14,811 bases of DNA from Clostridiales bacterium. Lineage in GTDB: Bacteria > Bacillota > Clostridia > Christensenellales > CAG-138. The position numbers and the translations under genes are program-made. The DNA lies in the NCBI GenBank assembly GCA_009783775.1, contig WRCT01000028.1, forward strand, positions 1-14,811. The letters are read 5' to 3'. Under the pieces are notes generated by a model. The model saw only the letters and a list, made by a program, of their open reading frames with translations. It did no database searches and had not been told where the DNA came from. Shown piece after piece: positions 5,341 through 11,800 of this stretch (positions within the stretch are counted from its first letter, which is position 1; each line of letters starts with the position of its first letter).

Positions 5341-5419
5341 AGATACCAGACTACAGATTCCAGACTCCAGATCGCTCACGCGGATTTTTCTGGTATCTGG
5401 AATCTGTCATCTGGAATCT
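5341..5419. repeat. Heptad inverted-repeat element 4 (AGATTCC type)
   Basis: Four-heptad arms lie at 5341-5368 (AGATACC, AGACTAC, AGATTCC, AGACTCC) and 5392-5419 (reverse complement AGATTCC, AGATGAC, AGATTCC, AGATACC), exactly mirror-placed with about 23 of 28 positions pairing. The loop is only 23 nt and contains an ATCGC/GCGGAT mini-stem. The right arm ends a few bases before the dipeptidase ribosome binding site, so folding in mRNA could affect its translation. Confidence 0.85.
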
Positions 5420-5433
5420 GACCGGAGGTCCCC

Positions 5434-6363
5434 ATGCTTTTCCCCATCGCGGACGCGCATTGTGATTTTTTGTTCGGCGCCATGCGGCACGGCTGGGACC
5501 TTGCCACGCAGCGGCGCGAGCAGGTGACCTGCCTGCCCTATTTGCAGGGCGGCAATGTCGCACTGCAATGCTTTGCCGTTTGGGCAGATCAGGAACTGAG
5601 AAGCCCGCCGATGTTGCAGGCGATGTCCATGATCGACAGCTACCATCGTATGCTGGAGAAGTTCTCTGACGTGCTGGCGCCCTTAACGCGGGACTTTGAC
5701 CCGAACGGGGGCAAGATCGCGACTGTGCTCACAGCGGAAGGCGGCGAGATTTGCTCGGGCAGCCTGGCCGTGCTGCGTGATCTGTATCGGCTGGGCGTGC
5801 GTATGATGACGCTGACCTGGAACGAAAGCAACGAGCTGGCGGGCGCGGCAACGGACCGCCGCGCAAAGGGGCTCACAGCCTTGGGGCGGGAGTTTCTGGC
5901 CGAAATGAACCGCTTGGGTATCGCGCTCGACGTCTCGCACCTGTCTGCGGCGGGTATTGATGACGCGCTGACTTTAAGCCGCCGTCCGATCCTGGCCTCG
6001 CATTCCAACGCGCACGCGCTCTGCCCCGTACCGCGCTGCCTGCGCGACGAGCATATCCGTGCCATAGCCCAACAGGGCGGCGTGATCGGCGTGAACTTCT
6101 ACGCGCCGCAGCTGGTGCCGCAAGGCCAGGCTTGCATTGACGATATCGTGCGCCACATTCTGCACATCGTCAGTATCGGCGGGATTGACTGCTGCTGTTT
6201 CGGTTCGGACTTTGACGGTATGCCGCAGTACCCGCGCGACCTGAAAAACGCGCTGGATTTCCAGCGGCTCTGCCGCGCCTTGCTCACAGCCGGTTTCTCC
6301 GAGGCCCAGGTGCGCAAAATCGCCTATGAGAATTTGCAGCGATTCCTTGCGCAATTTGTTTGA
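5434..6363 (+). CDS. Membrane-dipeptidase-like peptidase, family M19
   Basis: A zinc-dependent dipeptidase of the renal-dipeptidase type, which splits L,L- and often L,D-dipeptides. The 309-residue length suits the bacterial members. The binuclear metal site is complete: DAHCD (His9, Asp11), TAEGGE (bridging Glu102), LDVSH (His169), ASHSN (His190) and GSDFDG (Asp259). No signal peptide is visible, so it is probably cytoplasmic and acts on imported dipeptides. The start at 5434 has CGGAGGT about 6 bp upstream. The gene stands alone: a terminator and heptad element 4 lie before it, and the tRNA-Trp promoter overlaps its stop codon. The precise substrate cannot be read from the sequence. Confidence 0.93.
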   Translation: MLFPIADAHCDFLFGAMRHGWDLATQRREQVTCLPYLQGGNVALQCFAVWADQELRSPPMLQAMSMIDSYHRMLEKFSDVLAPLTRDFDPNGGKIATVLTAEGGEICSGSLAVLRDLYRLGVRMMTLTWNESNELAGAATDRRAKGLTALGREFLAEMNRLGIALDVSHLSAAGIDDALTLSRRPILASHSNAHALCPVPRCLRDEHIRAIAQQGGVIGVNFYAPQLVPQGQACIDDIVRHILHIVSIGGIDCCCFGSDFDGMPQYPRDLKNALDFQRLCRALLTAGFSEAQVRKIAYENLQRFLAQFV

Positions 6364-6389
6364 CAAGCGACCTCTTTCTCTGCTATAAT
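6360..6389 (+). promoter_or_regulatory. Promoter of tRNA-Trp
   Basis: TTGACA (6360-6365) and TATAAT (6384-6389) are both exact consensus hexamers with an 18-bp spacer. The -35 hexamer overlaps the TGA stop codon of the dipeptidase gene. Confidence 0.9.
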
Positions 6390-6404
6390 ATCGAACGTTG
6401 CCAA

Positions 6405-6478
6405 AGGGGCATGATGTAATGGTAACATAGCGGTCTCCAAAACCGTTCTTGAGGGTTCGAGTCCTTCTGCCCCTGCCA
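6405..6478 (+). tRNA. tRNA-Trp (anticodon CCA)
   Basis: The acceptor arms AGGGGCA and TGCCCCT pair fully. The anticodon loop CTCCAAA sits between GCGGT and ACCGT, giving anticodon CCA. The T arm (GAGGG-TTCGAGT-CCTTC) and D arm are regular. Discriminator G is followed by an encoded CCA (6476-6478). Confidence 0.97.
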
Positions 6479-6482
6479 CGTC

Positions 6483-6526
6483 GTCGTCGCGGACTGCGCT
6501 TAGTTCGCGGCGACCTTTTTTATTTT
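6483..6526 (+). terminator. Terminator of tRNA-Trp
   Basis: A 13-bp stem with two G-T wobbles (6483-6495 with 6502-6514) encloses a 6-nt loop and is followed by six T. It begins five bases after the CCA end. Confidence 0.85.
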
Positions 6527-6566
6527 CGAAAAGGTCCCCTCTCACGCGCTCCGTCGCTCCTCCTCT

Positions 6567-6594
6567 TCAACCAAAGTCTGCGGACTTTGGTTGA
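6567..6594. repeat. Perfect 12-bp hairpin repeat
   Basis: TCAACCAAAGTC pairs with GACTTTGGTTGA around TGCG, and a smaller CGCC-TGCG-GGCG hairpin follows at about 6600. There is no T-run, and the position is upstream of the VOC gene promoter. It looks like a dispersed palindromic repeat rather than a terminator. Confidence 0.55.
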
Positions 6595-6622
6595 GTTTCG
6601 CCTGCGGGCGGGAAGGAAGCGG

Positions 6623-6651
6623 TTGCTCTCGGGGCAAATCTATGGTATCCT
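6623..6651 (+). promoter_or_regulatory. Possible promoter of the VOC-methyltransferase pair
   Basis: TTGCTC, a 17-bp spacer and TATCCT form a moderate sigma-A match about 32 bp before the VOC start codon. The hexamers each miss two or three consensus bases. Confidence 0.35.
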
Positions 6652-6682
6652 TAGCGCAATAAGTATAAGGGGGATTTTCCAT

Positions 6683-7102
6683 ATGAAATTGGAACTGTTT
6701 ATCAATTTTGACGGCAACTGCCGCGAGGCGGTGGCGTTCTATGCGAAGGTGTTTCGGTCTGAGGTGCAGAACCTTATGACGTATGAGCAGGCGCCGCCCG
6801 ATCCCAATTGCCCCACGCTGGAGGCTGACAGGGATCGAGTCATGTACGCCGGCATCCCCTTTGGCGGTATGACCTTGATGTTCATGGATATGCCCTCCGA
6901 TCATACGCTGACCGTGGGCGACAACATCACGCCGACCATCAGCACCGACGACAGGGACGAAGTGACGCGGCTGTTCAACGAACTGAAAGAAGGCGGCGAG
7001 GTCTATATGGAATTGCAGCAGTCCTTCTTCAGCGAGTGGTATGGTTTTGTGCGGGACAAGTTCGGCGTGTATTGGCAGATTCTGCATTATGCAGCGCAAT
7101 GA
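6683..7102 (+). CDS. VOC-fold protein (glyoxalase-like, PhnB type)
   Basis: A 139-residue protein of the vicinal oxygen chelate fold. It starts MKLELFINFDGNCREAVAFY and contains the paired motifs typical of the PhnB-like group: F-YAKVF near the N-terminus, MYAGIPFGGMTLMFMD in the middle and GFVRDKFGVYWQI at the end. PhnB-like proteins have no settled reaction; related folds isomerise, dioxygenate or bind antibiotics. The ATG at 6683 was chosen because it follows AGGGGGAT and starts where family homology begins; the frame is open further upstream, back through the tRNA terminator region, but that part is not protein-like. The 3' end overlaps the next gene by 14 bp, so the two are probably co-translated. 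Confidence 0.88.
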   Translation: MKLELFINFDGNCREAVAFYAKVFRSEVQNLMTYEQAPPDPNCPTLEADRDRVMYAGIPFGGMTLMFMDMPSDHTLTVGDNITPTISTDDRDEVTRLFNELKEGGEVYMELQQSFFSEWYGFVRDKFGVYWQILHYAAQ

Positions 7103-7829
7103 TCCCTACGAAAAATTCGCCTATGACTACGACGAGTTCGGGCCCATTGACGCGTATCTCGGAGACGAGCGGACCTTTTTTGAGCGTCTCTTTGCGAAGC
7201 ATGGCGTAAAGACGGTTTTGGACTGCGCCTGCGGCACGGGGCAGCATTTGCTCCTGTTTTCAGAGATGGGGCTTGATGTGCGCGGCTCGGATTATTCTGA
7301 GGCGATGTTGGAAGTGGCAAGGCGTAATCTGGACAAATACGAAACGTCTGTACCGCTGTGCCAGTGTGATTTCAGGTTTCTGGAACAGGAACACTCAGAA
7401 ACTTTTGACGCCGTTGTTTGCCTGACCACCGCGCTGCCGCACCTGCACACGGACGCGGATCTGGTCACCGCGCTTGCGTCCATGAAGGGCAGATTGAATC
7501 CGGGGGGGCTGCTTGTGCTGACACAGGGCACGACACACGTTTCGCTGGCCGGACCCGCGATCGAGGTGATCGTAAACCGTACTGATTTTTCACGCGTGTT
7601 TGTCAAGGAGCGGGACGGCGACTTTCTGACCATTCATGTGCTGGATCTCTTTCACTCCTTGGGCCGCACAGAGAGCAATCAATACGATATCATCTATCGG
7701 ATCCTTTTGGACGAGGATTATAAAAGCCTGCTGGCAAAGGCAGGCTTTGAGAAGATTCAGATTCTCGGCGATTATGATGACAGCGTTTACACCCAGCAAA
7801 GCCGCCGGTTGATTGTTGTGGCGTCTTGA
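7089..7829 (+). CDS. Class I SAM-dependent methyltransferase
   Basis: The 246-residue product begins MQRNDPYEKFAYDYDEFGP and has the Rossmann SAM-binding motif VLDCACGTGQ (43-52), the acidic strand-2 end GSDYS (Asp68), and a motif II-like FDAVVCL followed by LNPGGLLVL. This places it with the small-molecule type (methyltransferase domain 25/11 group), but the substrate is not evident. The ATG at 7089 overlaps the end of the VOC gene and begins at the family's usual N-terminus; a longer in-frame start at 7041 is less likely. The ribosome binding site is poor, consistent with translational coupling. It converges with the next gene on the opposite strand, with stop codons only a few bases apart and no obvious terminator between them. 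Confidence 0.9.
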   Translation: MQRNDPYEKFAYDYDEFGPIDAYLGDERTFFERLFAKHGVKTVLDCACGTGQHLLLFSEMGLDVRGSDYSEAMLEVARRNLDKYETSVPLCQCDFRFLEQEHSETFDAVVCLTTALPHLHTDADLVTALASMKGRLNPGGLLVLTQGTTHVSLAGPAIEVIVNRTDFSRVFVKERDGDFLTIHVLDLFHSLGRTESNQYDIIYRILLDEDYKSLLAKAGFEKIQILGDYDDSVYTQQSRRLIVVAS

Positions 7830-7836
7830 TATTCCG

Positions 7837-8175
7837 CTATGGGCTTATCTCCCATTCTTCAACAGTCCATGTGCCATTCTCATAAACCAAACTGATATTG
7901 ACCGCCATATTCTCGGTTGTATGAAAGCGAAAGTTGGCGGTTCCCTCTTTGTTTGTGATTTGAACATAGCTGTTGTTTCGAAACAGTCCCGTCTTTTGCA
8001 GCAAACCATACTCTTCTATAATGCTTTCTTCGGTATGCAAAAAATTCATCGCAACACCAAAGGCCTCACTCCGGCCCAAAGTATATTGTATGCCAAGGTA
8101 CAGCAGGCCAAGTAGCAACGCGATAAACAGCAGTACAGCCACCACGATAATGATAACCAGTTTCGTTGTGCGCAT
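7837..8175 (-). CDS. Small membrane-anchored protein of unknown function
   Basis: A 112-residue protein with one N-terminal membrane helix (about residues 6-29, VIIIVVAVLLFIALLLGLLY) and a small extracytoplasmic domain of about 80 residues. That domain ends in predicted beta strands (NISLVYENGTWTVEEWEI). The size and layout recall small secreted Coa1-like or DUF4864-like domains, but the match is too weak to name. The start follows GGGGGAG. Upstream lies the terminator of tRNA-Arg, so it probably has its own promoter, which I could not identify with confidence. It is somewhat lower in GC than its neighbours. Confidence 0.75.
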   Translation of the reverse strand: MRTTKLVIIIVVAVLLFIALLLGLLYLGIQYTLGRSEAFGVAMNFLHTEESIIEEYGLLQKTGLFRNNSYVQITNKEGTANFRFHTTENMAVNISLVYENGTWTVEEWEISP

Positions 8176-8204
8176 GGTCGTCTCCCCCTATCCGCTTTAT
8201 GTTC

Positions 8205-8240
8205 TAAAAAAGGAAACGGAGCAAAGCGAACCTTGCTCCG
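8205..8240 (-). terminator. Terminator of tRNA-Arg
   Basis: On the minus strand CGGAGCAA pairs with TTGCTCCG around an 8-nt loop, followed by GTTTCCTTTTTT. It begins seven bases after the tRNA CCA end. Confidence 0.85.
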
Positions 8241-8246
8241 ATCATA

Positions 8247-8323
8247 TGGCGTGCCTGAAAGGATTCGAACCTTCGACCCTCAGAGTCGGAGTCTGATACT
8301 CTATCCAGCTGAGCTACAGGCAC
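8247..8323 (-). tRNA. tRNA-Arg (anticodon CCG)
   Basis: The acceptor arms GTGCCTG and CAGGCAC pair fully. The anticodon stem TCAGA/TCTGA holds the loop CTCCGAC, giving anticodon CCG (reads CGG). D and T arms are regular, and discriminator G plus CCA (8249-8247) are encoded. No clear promoter lies directly upstream, so it may be co-transcribed with the foldase operon. Confidence 0.96.
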
Positions 8324-8329
8324 ATATTC

Positions 8330-8351
8330 GGGCCGGACGATTGTCCGGCCC
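8330..8351. terminator. GC-rich hairpin between the 33-residue gene and tRNA-Arg
   Basis: GGGCCGGAC pairs perfectly with GTCCGGCCC around GATT. There is no U-run on the minus strand, so it may be a weak terminator, an mRNA 3' end protector or a processing signal rather than a full terminator. Confidence 0.45.
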
Positions 8352-8365
8352 AAACTTTTGCTGCG

Positions 8366-8467
8366 TTACGCGTTGAAAAACAGTGCCGCCACCAGGGCGT
8401 AGGCCGCGCCGAAGAGCATCAGTCCGGCCATGAGGATGGCAATCACGCGAACCGCCTTTCTGTTCAT
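8366..8467 (-). CDS. 33-residue membrane peptide coupled to the foldase gene
   Basis: The frame MNRKAVRVIAILMAGLMLFG, continuing to LFFNA, is 33 residues long: a basic start, then one membrane span through almost the whole chain. Its ATG overlaps the TGA of the 424-residue foldase gene as ATGA, the classic arrangement for translational coupling, and GAGGTCACG supplies a ribosome binding site. Codon use is GC-rich like its neighbours. I know no function; a small membrane partner or modulator of the foldase is an inference from coupling alone. Confidence 0.7.
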   Translation of the reverse strand: MNRKAVRVIAILMAGLMLFGAAYALVAALFFNA

Positions 8468-9738
8468 CGTGACCTCGGCGGCACAACGGACAGCACAAGC
8501 CGCTCGTTGCGCGTGATGGATTCATCGCTCAGCCACGTGTCCGCCAGTTCCTCAAACAGGCGGTTTTGCTCGATCCCGACCAGGATTTCACGCAAGGCAT
8601 CGGCAAAGCGTTCAAAGGGCACGATGCCGGTCTGGGCCGTGACCCGACGAATGATGTAGTAATGCGCCACGTCGTCCATGGCCTCATGGTCTTCCTCGTC
8701 GTCGCTGTGCACGTGCTCCTGCCGGATATCGGCCACGATGGCATAGGTGCCGACGACCATCTCCGACGCCCTTTCAAAGGCCGCGTCGCCGATTAAGGAA
8801 TCCTCTTCGCCGATGGCGATGGGTTCCGCGTAGGTGCGCAGGAACTCGTCGAGGTTGTCCTCGCTCGCGCGGACCGTATCAAAGCGCTCGCCGCCCTCGA
8901 TACGCGCCAGTATGGCCTTTGCGTTCTCCTCGTCCGTGCCCGCGTAGATGGCGCGCACGAAGATGAATTCATCCGGTATGTACAGATAGGTATATTCGCT
9001 CTCGCCTTTCGCGAACCGCTCGTAATAGGTGGTGACCATACCCCGACTGTAGCCGTCGCGGAAGTACTCATGCACAAACTTTTCATACAGGGCGGGCAGT
9101 TCCTCATCGGCAACGGGCAGGTTGTTCTCGCGATAGTAGTCCCACACCAGCTCGCCATACATGGAGAACTTGACGTTCTGCACGATTTCGTCGCGGTACT
9201 GCGCCTTGGTCAAGCCGCTGCTGCGCAGGTAGTTGTTTAAGATCGTGACTGCGTAGGTCTTGGGATCCGAGGCGCCCGCCTCTTCCGCGCTCGCCAGACA
9301 ATCTGCCTCCAGCTGGGCGATGGCGTCATAGCCGGCCTGCTTGGCATCCTTCACCTGATCGGCGGACAGCGCAAGGCCCAGCTCGTTTGCCTTTTGCCGA
9401 TACAAGCGCAGGGTGATCAGCTGGTCTAGCACGTCGTGCTTGAGCTCCAGCTCCCAGCCCTCGCGGCTCGTGTCATAGTACTTGCCGCCATAACCCATGA
9501 GCACATTCATATTGTTATTGTCGATGTTGCGGTAGTAGTTGCCGAAACTGCGCGAGAACTCGCCCAGCGTGATTCTGTCGCTGCCCACCGAGGCGACCGC
9601 CCTGCCGCGCGTGAACCCGTTGTTGCCGAAGTCGTCCCGACTCAAGGCCGAGATCAGCAGGACCGTGCCGAGGACCGCGGCGGCGATGACAACCGCCAGT
9701 ACCGCGACGCGAATGGTTTTCTTTGTGCTTTTCTTCAT
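8464..9738 (-). CDS. Membrane-anchored PrsA/SurA-like foldase (peptidyl-prolyl isomerase family)
   Basis: A 424-residue exported protein that probably helps secreted proteins fold outside the membrane. After a basic start (MKKSTKKTIR) it has one hydrophobic helix (about 11-32) without a lipobox cysteine, so it is likely a membrane-anchored rather than lipid-anchored protein. Residues about 45-230 match the helical SurA/PrsA N-terminal chaperone region (VASVGSDRITLGEFS, then LDQLITLRLYRQKA). Residues about 255-370 resemble a divergent parvulin domain (FIFVRAIYAGTDEENAKAIL, FERASEMVVG, HYYIIRRV), though the usual catalytic pattern is not clear and activity is doubtful. It carries an odd His/acidic stretch, EHVHSDDEEDHE (341-352), possibly metal-binding. 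The ATG at 9738 follows a GGGAG at about 14 bp. Confidence 0.8.
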   Translation of the reverse strand: MKKSTKKTIRVAVLAVVIAAAVLGTVLLISALSRDDFGNNGFTRGRAVASVGSDRITLGEFSRSFGNYYRNIDNNNMNVLMGYGGKYYDTSREGWELELKHDVLDQLITLRLYRQKANELGLALSADQVKDAKQAGYDAIAQLEADCLASAEEAGASDPKTYAVTILNNYLRSSGLTKAQYRDEIVQNVKFSMYGELVWDYYRENNLPVADEELPALYEKFVHEYFRDGYSRGMVTTYYERFAKGESEYTYLYIPDEFIFVRAIYAGTDEENAKAILARIEGGERFDTVRASEDNLDEFLRTYAEPIAIGEEDSLIGDAAFERASEMVVGTYAIVADIRQEHVHSDDEEDHEAMDDVAHYYIIRRVTAQTGIVPFERFADALREILVGIEQNRLFEELADTWLSDESITRNERLVLSVVPPRSR

Positions 9739-9765
9739 GATATTCCAAAGGCTCCCTTTTTTGTT

Positions 9766-9928
9766 ATGCTAGTCTCCGTTAAAAAGTGTTGCATCTTTGC
9801 GGTCTTTTTCGCCCCCAGCTGTGTCGCCGTCGTTCAACGTAGGCTGCCGGCTACGTTTCACTCCCGCTCCGTGCTGGCGACAAAAAGTCCTCGCCAATCT
9901 CCTAACGCTTTTTATCGGAGACCAGCAT
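9766..9928. repeat. Nested ~160-bp palindromic element between foldase gene and rmuC
   Basis: Outer arms 9766-9790 and 9904-9928 match as inverted repeats at 22 of 25 positions, beginning ATGCT and ending AGCAT. Farther in, a CTTTTT...CGCC tract (about 9801-9814) faces GGCGACAAAAAG (9876-9887). The centre holds TGTCGCC/GGCGACA (9822-9828 with 9876-9882) and AACGTAG/CTACGTT (9836-9857). The whole could fold as one long hairpin or cruciform. It fills most of the divergent intergenic region. Confidence 0.75.
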
Positions 9929-9933
9929 TTATT

Positions 9934-9958
9934 ACATAGCTAAAAGATGATACTATGT
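9934..9958. promoter_or_regulatory. Dyad in the divergent intergenic region, possible operator
   Basis: ACATAG-N13-CTATGT forms a perfect 6-bp dyad just outside the palindromic element, in the control region shared by the foldase gene and rmuC. No regulator family can be assigned. Confidence 0.25.
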
Positions 9959-10006
9959 TATGGGAGAATTGTCAATACCGGCCGTGCCACTATTTGTCTT
10001 TTTGTC

Positions 10007-10035
10007 TTTTCAAACAGCTTGAAATCATGTATACT
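10007..10035 (+). promoter_or_regulatory. Likely promoter of rmuC
   Basis: TTTTCA (10007-10012), a 17-bp spacer and TATACT (10030-10035). The -10 is good and the -35 has four of six consensus bases. The start codon lies 25 bp after the -10, so the leader is short. Confidence 0.5.
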
Positions 10036-10059
10036 GTTGGCATTGAGGGAGGCATTCAT

Positions 10060-11337
10060 ATGGACATACCGATTGTATTGTGTGGGATCATTATCGCGCT
10101 GTTGGGCGCGGTGATCGTGATACTGCTTGCGGGCAGGAAGAAATCCGATATGGAGTCAGTCGCCACACTGCTCAAGCGCAACAATGAGGAGCAGCGCGGC
10201 AGCGTCGCCAAACAGCTCAGCGACGGCGCGACGGAACAGTTCAAGCGGTTTGACGTGATCGCCGAAAGCGTGAACAAGACCCTGTCGGCAAGCCGCGAAG
10301 AGGCGAACAAGCAGCAAAGGGAGCTGCAGGCGCAGCTGGACAACCGGCTGTCCGCCATGCAGCGCGGCAACGCGGAGAACATTGAAAAGGTGAACGCGAC
10401 GCTGGAGAGCAAGATGAAGTCGCTGCAGGAGAGCAACGAAAAGCGGCTTGAGCAAATGCAGGGCGTGGTGGACGAAAAGCTGCAAAAGACGCTTGAGACG
10501 CGGCTGGCCCAGTCGTTTGAGCTGGTCAGTAAACAGCTGGACAGCGTGCAGCAGGGCCTGGGCGAGATGAAGAACCTGGCCGCCGACGCGAAGAGCTTAA
10601 AGAACGCGCTGATCAATGTAAAGGAGCGCGGCGCCTATGGCGAAGTGCGGCTGGAAAAACTGCTTTCGGATATTCTCGCGCCGAGCCAGTATGAGGTGAA
10701 CGTTGAAATCGCAAGCGGCAAGCGCGTGGAGTTTGCCATCAAGCTGCCCGGCAACGGTGACGTGCCACTGTTGTTGCCGGTGGACTCCAAGTTCCCGATC
10801 GAGGACTATAACCGCCTGTTAGACGCTGAGGACAAGGTCACGATCGACGAGGCGCGCAAGGCGCTGGCGCAGCGGATTCGGGCTTTTGCCAAGGACATTC
10901 ACGACAAGTATATCGTGCCGCCGAAGACAACGGATTTCGCGCTGATGTTCCTTCCGACCGAGGGCCTGTACGCCGAGGTGGTACAAAACGTGACGCTCTT
11001 TGAGGAGCTGCGCGACAAGTACAAGGTCACGGCGGTCGGCGCGACCACGCTGTCGGCGTTTTTGGGTTCGCTGCAAATGGGCTTTAAGACGCTGGCCATT
11101 GAGCAGCGGTCGCAGGAGGTGTGGGACACCCTGCGGGCGGTGAAACAGCAATTCGGCGAGTTTGGCACGGTCCTCTCCCGCGCGCAGTCGCAGTTGCAGA
11201 CGGTGGACAAAACGATCGAAACGCTGGTCGGCGTGCGCACGCGCAAGATCAACAAAGCCCTGCGCAATGTGGAAGAGTTGGGCGGAACGGACAGCCAGCT
11301 GTTGCTGCTTGAGGCGGAGGAGTTGGACGAAGAGTAG
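10060..11337 (+). CDS. rmuC: DNA recombination protein RmuC homologue
   Basis: RmuC proteins limit inversion and rearrangement at inverted repeats and have a restriction-endonuclease-like core. The 425-residue product has an N-terminal membrane helix (4-24), a long coiled coil (about 30-185) and the conserved core: RGAYGEVRLE (190-199), VEFAIKLP, LPVDSKFPIEDY (239-250), TTDFALMFLPTEGLYAEV and GATTLSAFL. Layout and length are normal. The ATG at 10060 follows GAGGGAGG at 8 bp; an in-frame upstream extension to 9955 has no family similarity and a poor start. It is monocistronic by position. It is notable that a gene linked to inverted-repeat stability sits among so many inverted repeats, but that may be coincidence. 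Confidence 0.94.
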   Translation: MDIPIVLCGIIIALLGAVIVILLAGRKKSDMESVATLLKRNNEEQRGSVAKQLSDGATEQFKRFDVIAESVNKTLSASREEANKQQRELQAQLDNRLSAMQRGNAENIEKVNATLESKMKSLQESNEKRLEQMQGVVDEKLQKTLETRLAQSFELVSKQLDSVQQGLGEMKNLAADAKSLKNALINVKERGAYGEVRLEKLLSDILAPSQYEVNVEIASGKRVEFAIKLPGNGDVPLLLPVDSKFPIEDYNRLLDAEDKVTIDEARKALAQRIRAFAKDIHDKYIVPPKTTDFALMFLPTEGLYAEVVQNVTLFEELRDKYKVTAVGATTLSAFLGSLQMGFKTLAIEQRSQEVWDTLRAVKQQFGEFGTVLSRAQSQLQTVDKTIETLVGVRTRKINKALRNVEELGGTDSQLLLLEAEELDEE

Positions 11338-11417
11338 GGGCCGGGACCAGGAGCTTGGGGGTTAGGGGCAACTTGCCCATCAACCGTCATTGCGGGCTTG
11401 CCTCTCAATCTCCAAGC

Positions 11418-11602
11418 TGTCATCCTGAACGAAGTGAAGGATCTAATGAGAAAGATTCTTCGCCTCACGGCTCAGAATGACAGAGGCGGCTCAGATTGCG
11501 GCGCAACCCACCCCACCAAATCTGCGAATTTGGCGGGGACCCCGGGGCCGCAATGACACACGAAAACAATTGCTTGTCATTCTGAGCGATAGCGAAGAAT
11601 CT
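11418..11602. repeat. Three copies of a GTCATTCTGAGC...GAAGAATCT repeat
   Basis: Copies lie at 11418-11444 (plus), 11453-11482 (minus) and 11575-11602 (plus). The first two face each other and form an imperfect hairpin. Repeats of this general sequence are widespread in intergenic DNA of unrelated bacteria; they do not encode protein. Confidence 0.8.
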
Positions 11603-11635
11603 TTTCCCGCGAACCACACGAAACCACACGAAAAT

Positions 11636-11676
11636 GGCGCGGCGGGGGCAATTCCCCGTCGCGCCTTGTTGTTTTT
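11636..11676 (+). terminator. GC-rich hairpin followed by T-rich tract
   Basis: A 12-bp stem with one wobble pairs 11636-11647 (GGCGCGGCGGGG) with 11654-11665, followed by TTGTTGTTTTT. It has terminator form but lies 300 bp beyond rmuC inside the repeat nest, so its role is uncertain. Confidence 0.4.
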
Positions 11677-11681
11677 GCAGC

Positions 11682-11702
11682 TTGTAACTTGTAACCTGTA
11701 AC
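11682..11702. repeat. Solo heptad arm (TTGTAAC type)
   Basis: Three units, TTGTAAC, TTGTAAC and CTGTAAC, match the right arm of element 3 in kind. I find no inverted GTTACAA partner within the preceding 340 bp, so this appears to be half of an element. Confidence 0.7.
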
Positions 11703-11721
11703 GGGCGAACGCAGTTCGCCC
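11703..11721. repeat. Small perfect hairpin GGGCGAAC/GTTCGCCC
   Basis: An 8-bp stem with a GCA loop, followed by CCTACGG. The same CGCCCCTACGG tail recurs at 11796-11806, where it supplies the stop codon of the dockerin relic. Confidence 0.65.
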
Positions 11722-11800
11722 CTACGGTACGTTGGTTAGGCGGACGCGCACCGGAGTCCCCACCCAATTCGCAAAGTGGGTGGGGTGGATGGGCACGCCC

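Larger units (their letters stand above)
11338..11800. repeat. Intergenic nest of dispersed repeats, no gene
   Basis: No credible coding sequence is seen across this stretch. It holds at least five repeat types: three copies of a GTCATTCTGAGCGAAGCGAAG-like unit (separate entry), two diverged 28-bp palindromes of the CCCCACC/GGTGGGG kind (11511-11538 and 11758-11785), a tandem AACCACACGA pair (11611-11630), a solo heptad arm (11682-11702) and two copies of CGCCCCTACGG (11717-11727 and 11796-11806). GTCATTGCGG near 11386 and CCGCAATGAC near 11548 also form an inverted pair enclosing part of the nest. Confidence 0.75.

Noticed and set aside
9436..9939. 167-codon plus-strand frame opposite the foldase N-terminus
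   Set aside because: Shadow frame that extends through the nested palindrome; no start signal or family similarity.
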